From contig NZ_JACVFB010000009.1 of assembly GCF_014529945.1 (NCBI RefSeq), forward strand, positions 1 through 64,000: a stretch of 64,000 bases of DNA, in the 5' to 3' direction. Below, piece after piece: positions 56,501-64,000 of this stretch. The position numbers and the translations under genes were made by a program. Source of the DNA: Chitinophaga varians. GTDB lineage: Bacteria > Bacteroidota > Bacteroidia > Chitinophagales > Chitinophagaceae. The first letter of the stretch is position 1; every line of letters starts with the position of its first letter. The notes under the pieces are model-generated. The model did no database searches and was not told the DNA's origin. It worked only from the letters and a program-made list of their open reading frames with translations.

Positions 56501-56694
56501 TGACCCCCTTCGGCAGCCTGCTGAAAGATGAAGAGATCGCAGCCGTGCTGACGTATGTGCGTAACAGTTTCGGTAACACGGGAACAGCTATTTCTCCGGA
56601 GAAAGTAAAACAGGTGAGGAAAAAAATAGAAAGCAAAAAAGATTTCTATTCTCCCGAACAATTGCTGAAGGAGCATCCCATGGAAAAGAAATGA
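53506..56694 (+). CDS. SGNH hydrolase - PQQ-like propeller - HEAT - cytochrome c fusion lipoprotein (PVC-type)
   Basis: 1062 residues. A lipobox (IMILDAC, Cys at about 26) anchors it. Residues 35-270 are an SGNH/GDSL-like hydrolase domain (ISLIGNNLGSRM, IIAFFGYSES, IDGSQLNEEGYKKLG). Residues 380-750 are a six-bladed soluble dehydrogenase-type propeller (GYKVELFASEEQFPDLAKP, DLEFAPDGSLYVIDWHN). A HEAT-like helical stretch follows (about 760-905), then a cytochrome c domain with heme motif CRTCH (Cys942, Cys945, His946). This is the PVC-type heme protein architecture. It probably oxidises a sugar or alcohol in the periplasm and passes electrons to its heme; it is paired with the ThuA gene. Confidence 0.85.
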   Translation: MSRLSKIGMYVPLVPLVLAIMILDACSSGGHAPLTVSNGSHISLIGNNLGSRMINYDNFETELYVRYPEYNLFIRNMCDGGETPGFRPHSGRNSPWAFPGAEKFRPELAKQVETMDNHSQGRFETPDQWLTRLKTDVIIAFFGYSESFEGKAGLDAYKAELDAFIKWTLQQKYNGTSAPQLALVSPIAFEDLSDKYDLPNGQKENENLALYTEAMKEVARQHHVLFVDAFTPSKKWYQETKEPLTIDGSQLNEEGYKKLGSLLVDQIFGKASPRADANRQLVHDAVKEKNWMWLNDYKIPNGVHVFGRRYDPYGPDNYPAEIEKIREMTAIRDSAVWLAASKGKKKDIAAADQHTKVLPTVKTNYNPAKNGSLRYLTGEEAVHQLKVPPGYKVELFASEEQFPDLAKPMQMSFDNKGRLWVAVMPSYPHYKPGDAKPNDKIIILEDTDNDGKADKQITFADSLHLPIGFEIAPEGVYVAQGTNLKRYIDTNGDDKADKEEILLSGFDDHDTHHSSHAFTVDPSGAIYSGEGVFLHTHVETSYGTVRATNGGFYRYDPRRHQLERTAQLEIPNPWGIAFDDWGQPFFAETSSPDVRWMLPGTVLPRYGQHTHKSIQLVEEKHKVRPTSGLEFVSSRHFPDEVQGDFLINNTIGFLGTKEHTLEDDGTGYKSHHRMDLLVSSDPNFRPVDLEFAPDGSLYVIDWHNILIGHMQHNARDPLRDHSHGRIYRITYPSRPLVKPAHIAGASIDELLDNLKLPEYRTRYRTRRELRGRDVSEVLAKLKTWVAQLDKNDPKYDHHLLEGLWVSWGMNKVDQDLLKQVLKAKDYHARAAAVQVLRYTGHQVRDQADLLLQAAKDENSRVRLMAIVAASWIGKEKGLPILAEAKKMPLDEWMVHAYDAAVAHLKGENVKEENEAGGNVKLKGAELALFNQGKQIYSIEGYCRTCHQPDGKGLPDAGFPPLAHSQWVTGSDERLIKLVMKGMLGPIEVNNKKYPGQVPMTPFGSLLKDEEIAAVLTYVRNSFGNTGTAISPEKVKQVRKKIESKKDFYSPEQLLKEHPMEKK

Positions 56695-57015
56695 CCAGTG
56701 CATAGGCAGACGGGCGCCGCTACTGCGCCCGTCTGTAAAATTATCCTTTTGTTAAATTACTATTTCACTTAGCGAAAATATTACAAGGAACTACCAGTAT
56801 GGATATTTAATATTGTTAGGATATCTAATTATAATAGTCAAGGTATATATTTATCAACCAGAAAAAAAACGGTAAGCCAATCATCTCCCTTTGTTTTTAA
56901 TTGTTTGTTCCGGTGGCATCCTCCGGCATGGGCAGCTATTGCCATTGCCTGGCCGACTTTAACAGATGTAGCCGGGGTAAAGAATGATCAAATTTAACCT
57001 GATAACTTTTTAACT
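56695..57015. other. Intergenic region upstream of SusC with hairpin
   Basis: A 321-bp gap. At 56707-56735, CAGACGGGCGC and GCGCCCGTCTG form an 11-bp stem with a 7-nt loop just after the previous stop, a probable terminator without a long T run. The remainder is AT-rich leader DNA ahead of susC with no further gene seen. Confidence 0.6.
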
Positions 57016-60000
57016 ATGAAACAGTTTTCCACGGTGAATCTTAAACTGATGGCGCTACGCCAGAAAATTATTTATGCCACTTTAGTCCTGCTGATAACGG
57101 TCTTCACACAGGCCCATGCTACGCCATTCAATGTGCTCATGGATGTGCGTGGTAAGGTGTTGGAAGAGAACGGGGTGGGCGTACCAGGAGTGAGCATTAA
57201 AGTAAAGAACGCCGACAAGGCGACAACAACGGACGGTGAAGGGAACTTTGTCCTTAAAGGTCTCTCTAACGACGCCGTTTTGATCATATCTTATATAGGT
57301 TATGTCACGCAGGAGGTGCCGGTTACCGCGGAGATGGTGATCAGACTGGTGCCACAGGTGAAAAAGATAGATGAAGTGGTGGTGGTCGGTTACGGGACCA
57401 CGAAGAAATCAGATCTGACCGGAGCAGTGGGTACCGTGAAGGCGGAAACACTGCAGGAGCGCCCCGCTTCTTCGTTGAACCAAAGTTTGTCCGGCCGCGT
57501 GACGGGCGTGAACGTATCATCCAATTCTGGCCGGCCGGGCGGCAGGACCAATATCCGTATCCGTGGGTCCAGTTCTTTGAGCGTGTCCAATAATCCGCTG
57601 TATGTCATTGATGGCGTGATACTCAACCCGGTGGATTTGAGGAACGGCAGTACGCCCATCGATTACATCAACCCCAATGACATCGCTTCCATAGAAGTAT
57701 TGAAGGACGCTTCCTCTACGGCTATCTATGGCGCCCGCGGCGCCAATGGTGTTATCCTCGTTACCACCAAAAGGGGCAACGCTGGCGGCGGAAGGGTGAC
57801 CTACGATCCGGATTTCAGCATCGGCGTGTTACCCAGAAAACTGGAACTGCTGAACGCTAAAGAGTTTTTGGCAGTAGAAGACCTGGCTTATGCCAACGCG
57901 CAGAAATACGATCCGATCGGCTGGGCTACCGGAACAAAATATACCGATCCCAAAACCAAACGCACCAACCCCAAATTATTCGACTCCCAGGGAAATCCGC
58001 TGTACGACACCGATTGGCAGGATGAAAGCTTTCAGAAGGCGTTTACACAAAACCACCAGCTGGGTTTCACCGATGGCGATGAGAAAAGAAGCATCGGCGC
58101 ATTTTTGAACTATCGCAGTCAGGAAGGGCTCGCACGGGGCTCCTGGCAGGACAGGTATGCCGGTCGGCTGGTATTCGACAGCAAAATAAAGGACTGGCTG
58201 AAAGTCGGCGGTACCCTGAGTTACACGGACCAGCGGGAAAAACAGGTCGATCAGCTCGACGGTGGCGGTATCACCATGATGCGCCAGGTGCTGGAAGCGC
58301 TGCCCATCATCCCGGTGAAATATGCTGATGGCTCCTGGGCCAGCAACAGGGACTATCCGGGCATGGAAGGCGGCGACAACCCGCTGCGTGTGGCCGCCGA
58401 CAGGATATCTATCCTGCATACACAAACCTTTCTGGGTAATATGTACGCCAATATTCACCTGGCGCCGGGACTGGAACTGAAATCAACCCTCGGTACCAAC
58501 ATCATCAACCAACGGGAAGATTATTTCGCGGCGAAAGGCATGCAGTATATTTCTGATAACGGTAACGCTGCTGTCAATAACAACCGGTACAATTCCTGGC
58601 AGTTTGAAAACTATCTGACCTATAGCCGCGAATTTGCCAAAGTACATTCCCTGAATGCCATGGCGGGTGTGTCCTGGCAACATATTGATCGTTTTGAGAA
58701 CCAGGCCAACACAGAAGGCTTCAACGATTCCTACTACAAATACAATAACCTGGGTGCCGGGTCCAGCCCACAGCCGCCATCTTCTGTGGCTACGGCCAAC
58801 GGACTGAACTCTTACTTCGGGCGTGTCAACTATGGCTACCGCAACAGGTACTTGGTCACTTTCACCGGCCGTATGGATGGCTCTTCCAAATTCGGCAGGG
58901 ACAATCAGTTTGCCTTCTTCCCTTCCGCAGCCCTTGCCTGGAGGGTAACAGAAGAAAACTTCATGAAGAGCGTCCCCGTGATTTCCAACCTGAAACTCCG
59001 CGCCAGCTACGGTGCTACCGGTAACTCCGAAATTCCGGCCTACAGAGCGCTGGCAGGCCTGGGCAACTACACCGTGATCTTCGGCGGCGCGCGCAACTCC
59101 GGCGTGGGTATCGATCGTATTGCCAACCCGGGTTTGCAATGGGAGAAAACAAAACAGATCGATTTTGGCATGGAGCTGGGATTGTTTGCCAACAGGCTGA
59201 ATCTGGAACTGGACCTGTACCGCAGAAGGGTAGACGGCATGTTGCTCGATGCGCCGTTGCCGTACACCACTGGTCGGGATAAGATTTTCTCCAACGTGGG
59301 AAGCATGGAAAACAAAGGGTTTGAGTTTGGCATCAATTCCGTTAACATCAAAACAGACAACTTCTCCTGGAGCACTACCTTCAATATTTCTGTCAACAAA
59401 AACAAAGTACTGGCACTGGCCAATGGTGATATCTATTCCGGTAATGGCATTATCCGTGTAGGCGAGCCCGTTGGCTCTTTCTTCGGAAGACAGAGCCTGG
59501 GAACATGGAGCACCAAGGAGGCAGACGAGGCAAAGAAATACAACATGCTGCCGGGTGATATCAAATATAAAGACGTCAACAACGACGGTATCATCAACGA
59601 CCTGGACAGGGTGATCATCGGTAAAGGTATCCCTGATGGATATGGTACGTTCCTGAACACCTTCCAGTACAAAGCATGGTCGCTGACCGTAGACCTGCAG
59701 TTTATGTATGGTAACGATGTGCTGGACAGGAGCATTCACTCTGCCGAAGACAGACAAGGCATCGCCAATAGCTACAAAACCGTGCTGAATGCGTGGACAG
59801 AGGCCAATCAGAATACGCCTATCGCGCAGATACGCCCCATCAATGCCTATTATACCACCAACAACGACAGCCATAAGGTAACCGACGGATCGTTTATCCG
59901 TGGCCGTAACCTGTTGCTGGGATATACATTCCCGTCAAAGACCGTGTCAGCCTTGAAGCTCAGCCGCCTGAGGGTATATGCTTCGGTGCAGAACTTTTTC

Positions 60001-60129
60001 CTGGTCACTAAGTTTAAAGGATATGATCCGGAAGTATCCAACTCCAGTTCTCCTTTCGATCAGGGGCTTACGTTGTACGACTATCCGAAACCAAGAGTGT
60101 TCATGCTGGGGCTGAATGTGGGATTATAG
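57016..60129 (+). CDS. SusC/RagA-type TonB-linked outer-membrane transporter
   Basis: 1037 residues. An N-terminal signal (KIIYATLVLLITVFTQAHA) is followed by a carboxypeptidase-regulatory-like domain (VRGKVLEENGVGVPGVSIKV, TDGEGNF..., about 44-115), a SusC signature (EVVVVGYGTTKKSDLTGAVG), a plug domain (QSLSGRVTGVNV, GRTNIRIRG, PLYVIDGV, GANGVILVTTK) and a long beta barrel. It imports glycans or oligosaccharides across the outer membrane with TonB energy. The paired SusD gene follows by 27 bp. No STN domain is present, so it is not itself an anti-sigma signal relay. Confidence 0.95.
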   Translation: MKQFSTVNLKLMALRQKIIYATLVLLITVFTQAHATPFNVLMDVRGKVLEENGVGVPGVSIKVKNADKATTTDGEGNFVLKGLSNDAVLIISYIGYVTQEVPVTAEMVIRLVPQVKKIDEVVVVGYGTTKKSDLTGAVGTVKAETLQERPASSLNQSLSGRVTGVNVSSNSGRPGGRTNIRIRGSSSLSVSNNPLYVIDGVILNPVDLRNGSTPIDYINPNDIASIEVLKDASSTAIYGARGANGVILVTTKRGNAGGGRVTYDPDFSIGVLPRKLELLNAKEFLAVEDLAYANAQKYDPIGWATGTKYTDPKTKRTNPKLFDSQGNPLYDTDWQDESFQKAFTQNHQLGFTDGDEKRSIGAFLNYRSQEGLARGSWQDRYAGRLVFDSKIKDWLKVGGTLSYTDQREKQVDQLDGGGITMMRQVLEALPIIPVKYADGSWASNRDYPGMEGGDNPLRVAADRISILHTQTFLGNMYANIHLAPGLELKSTLGTNIINQREDYFAAKGMQYISDNGNAAVNNNRYNSWQFENYLTYSREFAKVHSLNAMAGVSWQHIDRFENQANTEGFNDSYYKYNNLGAGSSPQPPSSVATANGLNSYFGRVNYGYRNRYLVTFTGRMDGSSKFGRDNQFAFFPSAALAWRVTEENFMKSVPVISNLKLRASYGATGNSEIPAYRALAGLGNYTVIFGGARNSGVGIDRIANPGLQWEKTKQIDFGMELGLFANRLNLELDLYRRRVDGMLLDAPLPYTTGRDKIFSNVGSMENKGFEFGINSVNIKTDNFSWSTTFNISVNKNKVLALANGDIYSGNGIIRVGEPVGSFFGRQSLGTWSTKEADEAKKYNMLPGDIKYKDVNNDGIINDLDRVIIGKGIPDGYGTFLNTFQYKAWSLTVDLQFMYGNDVLDRSIHSAEDRQGIANSYKTVLNAWTEANQNTPIAQIRPINAYYTTNNDSHKVTDGSFIRGRNLLLGYTFPSKTVSALKLSRLRVYASVQNFFLVTKFKGYDPEVSNSSSPFDQGLTLYDYPKPRVFMLGLNVGL

Positions 60130-60156
60130 TATTGTGTAATTTTTTAATTAGAAATC

Positions 60157-61659
60157 ATGAAAGCAACAATAATAAGATATGGACTGCTGGTATTAACAAC
60201 AGGCACCTTATGGCTGACCGGTTGCCGGAAATTTCTGGATGAATCAGATCCCAGCAATTATACAGAAGACAGCTACTTTACAAAGCCTGAACACGCCCGG
60301 GCTTCGGTGAATGCCATCTATGCAGCCCTGCGTGACCCGATGAGCGGTGATTTTGGCGGCGCTGCGTGGACCATGACGGAATTTGCCACCGGTCAGGCTG
60401 CCACGGACCTGGGCCAGGCAGTAAACAGCTATTATATCAAAGACCTGCATAATACCGCCGATAACGGTTATGGGGAGAACTACTGGCGAAACTATTACAA
60501 AGGCATCACCAATGCCAACCTCTCCATCGCCAAAATTCCCCAAATCAAAATGGACCAGACAGAGCTGAAAAGGCTGCTGGGAGAGGCTCATTTTATGCGG
60601 GCATGGTACTACTTTAATTTAGTACAGCTATTTGCCAACATTCCGCTGGTGACGGAGCCGGTGGACTTAAAATCGGAACAGATACGCCCCAAACAGGCGC
60701 CTACCGAAGATGTGTACAAGTTGATCGTAGATGACCTGATCTTCGCCGAGAGTGCAGGCCTGCCCTGGGTGGACGCCAGCGGCAAAGCTTCCCTCGGCGC
60801 TGTGAAATCATTGCTCGCAAAGGTATATCTCACCATGGCCGGATACCCTTTGCAGAAAGGCGCGCCATACTACGACCTGGCCGCGAAGAAGGCAGAAGAG
60901 GTGTTGGATTCAAAACAATACAAACTGTTCGACACATATTATGATCTGCACAATCCGGCCAAGAAAAATGTGGAAGAGAACATCTTTATGATCCAGTACA
61001 AAACACAGGTCATCCCTGGCAGCTGGCAGTCGCTGATCATTCCTTACAACAAAAATATCTCTGCCTATTCTGCGGAAACCGGCGGTATATACGCCACAGA
61101 GGCCTTTGTAAAGTCTTATGATCCGGCCGACTTAAGAGCAAAAGAAGGACAGTTCTTTTTTACCGAGTTCACCAATCAGGACGACAGAAGCCAGAAAGTG
61201 GCGCTGGGCGGTTATTTCCTGTATAAACTATTTGATGTGGCTGCGCAGACGTCTACGGCCAACAGCGATCTTAACTGGTCACTGATTCGTTATGCAGATA
61301 TATTATTAGTGTATGCAGAAGCATCCAATGAAGTGGGCGGACCCGGCGCAAAAGCTTATGATGCGGTGAATCAGATCCGGACAAGGGCCACGCTGCCGGC
61401 ATTGACGGGGCTTACGAAAGATCAGTTCCGGGAAGCAGTATGGCGCGAACGCTGGTATGAGCTGTGCTTTGAAAATGTGACCTGGTTTGATATGGCGCGC
61501 TTGCGGAAAGCCTTTAACCTCACCACGAAAGGGTTTGATAACTATGTGGGGCATAAATTTTCCTATGGCCCGGTATTGACCGAAAGAGAACTCGTGTTCC
61601 CGATACCCAGTACAGAGCTGCGGAATAATCCGAACCTGGTACCAACGAAGGGCTACTAA
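60157..61659 (+). CDS. SusD/RagB-type glycan-binding lipoprotein
   Basis: 500 residues. Lipobox TGTLWLTGC (Cys at about 22) followed by RKFLDESDP. TPR-like helical segments typical of SusD include EAHFMRAWYYFNLVQLFANIPLV, VKSLLAKVYLTMAGYP and, near the end, WRERWYELCFENVTWFDMARLRK, with the C-terminal FPIPSTELRNNPNL. It caps the SusC barrel and binds substrate at the cell surface. With the upstream catabolic genes it suggests import and breakdown of one carbohydrate. Confidence 0.95.
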   Translation: MKATIIRYGLLVLTTGTLWLTGCRKFLDESDPSNYTEDSYFTKPEHARASVNAIYAALRDPMSGDFGGAAWTMTEFATGQAATDLGQAVNSYYIKDLHNTADNGYGENYWRNYYKGITNANLSIAKIPQIKMDQTELKRLLGEAHFMRAWYYFNLVQLFANIPLVTEPVDLKSEQIRPKQAPTEDVYKLIVDDLIFAESAGLPWVDASGKASLGAVKSLLAKVYLTMAGYPLQKGAPYYDLAAKKAEEVLDSKQYKLFDTYYDLHNPAKKNVEENIFMIQYKTQVIPGSWQSLIIPYNKNISAYSAETGGIYATEAFVKSYDPADLRAKEGQFFFTEFTNQDDRSQKVALGGYFLYKLFDVAAQTSTANSDLNWSLIRYADILLVYAEASNEVGGPGAKAYDAVNQIRTRATLPALTGLTKDQFREAVWRERWYELCFENVTWFDMARLRKAFNLTTKGFDNYVGHKFSYGPVLTERELVFPIPSTELRNNPNLVPTKGY

Positions 61660-61714
61660 TACTATTTGTTTTTAACCCCATCGCCTTCCGGCAGAGATGC
61701 GACTCCCGGCGGGT

Positions 61715-61749
61715 AACAGGCTTATAAGTTTAATACTTATAAGCCTGTT
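61715..61749. terminator. Bidirectional intrinsic terminator between susD and the pqsE-like gene
   Basis: AACAGGCTTATAAG (61715-61728) and CTTATAAGCCTGTT (61736-61749) form a perfect 14-bp stem with a 7-nt loop, followed by TGTTTT. It lies between convergent stops. Confidence 0.9.
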
Positions 61750-61756
61750 TGTTTTA

Positions 61757-62638
61757 CTACGCAATGTGTCCTGTTTCCTGCAGAATAGTGATCACCTTCT
61801 GGACGCTTGTCTGATGCATCCGTGCGGAGAAAAAAGCACTGCTGTTGTGTCCATATTTCTCTGTGATCAACCTGGATCCTTCTTCCATCCCGTGTTGGTG
61901 GAACATGTCGCCGAAATATTGTATGTATCGGTGGGTGGTGCGCAGGCTATGGCCGGCAACATGTGTAGCCTCTTCGCCGGTGAGCAGGCCATGATGTCCT
62001 ACCGCTACCAGGGAGACCGGCAACTGTCCTAACCGTTCGATGCTTTGCAGGTATTGCGGCGGGCTCTGGAAGGGAAGGGGGAACCAGTCGTCCGGTTGCA
62101 GCAATTCACCGAATGCGTCCGCGGCGAACAGATATTGATGGTCGCTGTAAAGGGACAGAGAACAATCACTGTGGCCGGGAGTGGCCAGTACTGTGAATTT
62201 CCGGTCGCCGATTGGCAGAACGTCACCATCTGCCACGGGTATAAACTTTTTGGCGGCCAGGATGTCGTATGGGTTCACGGTATGTTCGTCTGCCCGTCCG
62301 GAGACAAAGCCGCGTTGAAGTTTGTAGACAAGGGCCCTGTATTTTTCTGTCATCAGGTTTTTGATCGTGGCCGCAGAGGCATAGAACGTGGCCTCCGGCA
62401 GCAAAGTGGCCAGCAGCCCGCAGTGATCGAAATGAGAATGTGTGATGAACCAGTGCCGGATGTGGGAAAGATCGGGGACGATTGTCTCCAGCTGTGACAA
62501 TACCAATGCGGCATCACGTAGCATGCCGCCTTCGATAAGCAGCCATTCCCGGCCGGTTTTTAACAAATACAGCGGGTTGGCTTTGGTGCCTAACATATAA
62601 AGGTCGTTGTTGACCTTAGAGGGTTCGTATATCCACAT
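61757..62638 (-). CDS. pqsE: PqsE-like MBL-fold thioesterase
   Basis: 293 residues (PqsE has about 300) from the ATG at 62638; longer starts run into the KAS III gene in another frame. Metal motif HSHFDH at 67-72 in WFITHSHFDHCGLL, further ligands His156 (GHSD), Asp174 (AADAFGE) and His215 (GHHGLL). The DAxGE arrangement, which in PqsE carries Glu182, is kept as Glu178. Opening NDLYMLGTKANPLYLL and WLLIEGGMLRDA also match PqsE closely from memory. PqsE hydrolyses 2-aminobenzoylacetyl-CoA in quinolone biosynthesis and modulates quorum sensing; the hydrolase role is the safer inference here. It follows the PqsD-like gene by 22 bp. Confidence 0.85.
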   Translation of the reverse strand: MWIYEPSKVNNDLYMLGTKANPLYLLKTGREWLLIEGGMLRDAALVLSQLETIVPDLSHIRHWFITHSHFDHCGLLATLLPEATFYASAATIKNLMTEKYRALVYKLQRGFVSGRADEHTVNPYDILAAKKFIPVADGDVLPIGDRKFTVLATPGHSDCSLSLYSDHQYLFAADAFGELLQPDDWFPLPFQSPPQYLQSIERLGQLPVSLVAVGHHGLLTGEEATHVAGHSLRTTHRYIQYFGDMFHQHGMEEGSRLITEKYGHNSSAFFSARMHQTSVQKVITILQETGHIA

Positions 62639-62660
62639 GGGTGATCGCTGTTTTATTGGT

Positions 62661-63641
62661 TTAAAATCGATATAACATGGCGCCCCAGGTGGCGCCGGAG
62701 CCATAGGTGAGTACCAGTGCGAGGGTGCCGGCGGTTGGACGGCTGTCTCTGATGTATTCGCTGAGGGTGACAGCCAGGGAAGCGGAAGCCATATTGCCAT
62801 AACGTTCCACATTGGTGACAAATTTATGCGGAGGTACATGGAGCCGTTCTCTAACAGCATCGAGTATACGCAGATTGGGCTGATGTGGCAGTACAATATC
62901 GATGTCGTCGATGGTGAGGTGGTGCCGTTCCAGTATCTCCAGCGCCACCTCGCACAGACGCTGCGTGGCGTTTTCAAACATCGGTTTGCCGTTCATTCTG
63001 AAATGTGGTATGGCCGTGTGGTCTGTATAGCTTGACTGCGCGGTGCCCGGTGCCGCTGTCCAGAGCAGCTCATAGCGGCTGCCGTCTGCCCGGATGATCA
63101 GGTCTACGATACCGCCGGAAATACCGGAGCGGTTGCTGAGCACCACGGCGCCTGCGCCGTCGCCTAACAGAATAGAGAGGTTTCTGCCTTCATCGGAGGT
63201 ATCCATTCTTTTGGACAGTACCTCTCCGCAGGCTACCAGGATATGCTGGTATTGCCCGGAGAGGAGAAGGCTACGTGCCAGTTCCATGCCATAAAGCAAT
63301 CCGGAACATTGTGCCCGGATATCGAAAACGGGAACATGTCCAAGCCCCAGCTGTGGCTGGATGAAGCAGGCCTCCGACGGATCATGATGATCGGGACTGA
63401 GTGTATTGACGATCAGCATATCAATGTCTGATACAGGGATGCCGGCGTGTTCAATCGCCTGTTCGCAGGCCGGCACCAGCAGGGCGCTCAATCCTTTTTC
63501 TTCGGAAACATGTCTTCGTGTAACCACTCCCGTGCGGGAGAGGATAAAATCTTCTGTGGTATTTATGCGGTCAACGATCGCTTTATTGTCGATGATCGGC
63601 GTAGGGAGGCAGTGCCCTACGCCTGAAATGGTAATCGCCAT
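62661..63641 (-). CDS. pqsD: PqsD-like KAS III condensing enzyme
   Basis: 326 residues from the ATG at 63641, which follows the ligase stop by one base; a longer start at 63716 lies inside the ligase gene. Catalytic triad Cys112 (RAQCSGLLYG), His253 (PHQPNLRILD) and Asn283 (GNMASAS). The segments NTLSPDHHDPSEACFIQP and GEVLSKRMDTSDEGRNLSIL are almost those of Pseudomonas PqsD as I remember it, and even the Cys number is the same, so this is closer to PqsD than to FabH. PqsD condenses anthraniloyl-CoA with malonyl-CoA to 2-aminobenzoylacetyl-CoA. An aryl substrate other than anthranilate remains possible. Confidence 0.88.
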   Translation of the reverse strand: MAITISGVGHCLPTPIIDNKAIVDRINTTEDFILSRTGVVTRRHVSEEKGLSALLVPACEQAIEHAGIPVSDIDMLIVNTLSPDHHDPSEACFIQPQLGLGHVPVFDIRAQCSGLLYGMELARSLLLSGQYQHILVACGEVLSKRMDTSDEGRNLSILLGDGAGAVVLSNRSGISGGIVDLIIRADGSRYELLWTAAPGTAQSSYTDHTAIPHFRMNGKPMFENATQRLCEVALEILERHHLTIDDIDIVLPHQPNLRILDAVRERLHVPPHKFVTNVERYGNMASASLAVTLSEYIRDSRPTAGTLALVLTYGSGATWGAMLYRF

Positions 63642-63642
63642 G

Positions 63643-64000
63643 CTAGTTATTTTTCGGTTGAAAGTATTGTTGATATTGGGACCGGAGCCAGGAGCGGGAC
63701 AGCTTCCCGTTAGCATTACGGGGCAGTTCCGGTAGATAGAGAATGTCTCTCGGCCGGTAATGGCTTTCTGTTTGTTCGCGGATAAAAGTCATAATGGCCT
63801 CCCTGGTGTCTTCCCGCCCTACGAGCAACAGCAGCGTACAGGTAAGGGACGCGTCGTCGGGAAGGTCCAGCAGGACGCATTCTTCGATGTGCTCTACGGT
63901 ATTGGTAAGTGCCGCTTCAAATGCCAAAGGGTTCACCCATCTGCCGTTAGACTTAAACAGTTCATCCTTACGGCCAACATAACGATAGGTGCCGTTGGCT
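63643..64000 (-). CDS. Acyl/aryl-CoA ligase, C-terminal part (PqsA-like position); cut by window edge
   Basis: The frame is open to base 64000 and beyond, so only the last 118 residues are seen. They form the C-terminal domain of an AMP-dependent ligase: YRYVGRKDELFKSNGRWVNP (the hinge and A8 motif) and PRNANGKLSRSWLR with the catalytic A10 lysine. The wording Y.GR.DE..K.NG.WVNP is like the benzoate-CoA ligase group, to which PqsA belongs. The stop is one base before the PqsD-like start, so the order ligase-PqsD-PqsE matches pqsA-D-E without pqsB and pqsC between. The substrate is inferred to be an aryl acid such as anthranilate, but the substrate pocket is outside the window. Confidence 0.82.
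   Translation of the reverse strand, partial: ANGTYRYVGRKDELFKSNGRWVNPLAFEAALTNTVEHIEECVLLDLPDDASLTCTLLLLVGREDTREAIMTFIREQTESHYRPRDILYLPELPRNANGKLSRSWLRSQYQQYFQPKNN

Noticed and set aside
62639..62977. N-terminal extension of the PqsE-like gene
   Set aside because: It lies in the KAS III gene in another frame and reads as low-complexity sequence; PqsE-like homology begins exactly at the ATG at 62638.
62661..63641. Ordinary FabH of fatty acid synthesis
   Set aside because: No acp, fabD or plsX genes adjoin it, and the sequence around the active Cys and the DHHDPS segment follow PqsD rather than FabH.
1..64000. tRNA, rRNA, CRISPR arrays, insertion sequences or prophage
   Set aside because: No cloverleaf, regular spacer repeats, transposase or integrase genes were found by eye on either strand.

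Overview
The window looks like a Bacteroidota chromosome, most likely the Chitinophagaceae and perhaps Chitinophaga. The grounds are a SusC/SusD pair, promoters of the TTTG-N19-TAnnTTTG kind, several lipoproteins and secreted glycan-active proteins, a PVC-type heme protein with ThuA, and a large trans-AT polyketide synthase (PKS). The species call is inference; no rRNA, tRNA, insertion sequence or CRISPR array was seen.

Region 1 (1-32548, all + strand) is the right-hand part of a trans-AT PKS cluster that enters from the left. It holds the end of one PKS subunit (DH-like, KR, ACP, KS), a free-standing HxxxDG acyltransferase, and a 4535-residue subunit (DH-KR-ACP-KS-DH-KR-ACP-KS-KR-ACP-KS-DH) with no AT domain. 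These are followed by a tailoring block: a tandem C_GCAxxG_C_C redox protein, a NifS-type cysteine desulfurase, a methyltransferase, and a SufS-type desulfurase fused to a degenerate class V domain. Next comes a beta-branching cassette (HMG synthase, one enoyl-CoA hydratase, free ACP, Cys-to-Ser KS), then a DUF1302-like outer-membrane barrel, a hydrolase-like AT, a PksB-like metallo-hydrolase and a malonyl-type trans-AT with an extra C-terminal domain. Two desulfurases plus a Cys-rich redox protein inside a PKS operon suggest a sulfur-containing polyketide. This is the most likely undescribed pathway here.

Region 2 (32628-48765) is ordinary accessory chromosome: small membrane and secreted proteins, a probable LacI-type operator ahead of a FAD oxidoreductase / GH9-like / GxGYxYP carbohydrate group, a heparin-lyase-like lipoprotein with a beta-gamma-crystallin tail, a shortened DHA2 transporter, a Fur-family regulator with its own palindromic operator beside a RidA lipoprotein and a DinB protein, and an AraC regulator. 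A possible 31-residue membrane peptide lies at 40865-40963.

Region 3 (49005-61659, + strand) is a catabolic locus for a sugar or sugar acid: epimerase, enolase-superfamily dehydratase, VOC protein, D-2-hydroxyacid dehydrogenase, ThuA protein, a SGNH/propeller/cytochrome c fusion, and SusC/SusD.

Region 4 (61757-64000, - strand) is the end of an operon encoding an acyl-CoA ligase, a KAS III and an MBL-fold protein. The last two closely resemble Pseudomonas PqsD and PqsE. A pqsA-D-E-like operon in this phylum is unexpected and suggests formation of a quinolone or 2-aminobenzoylacetate-type metabolite.
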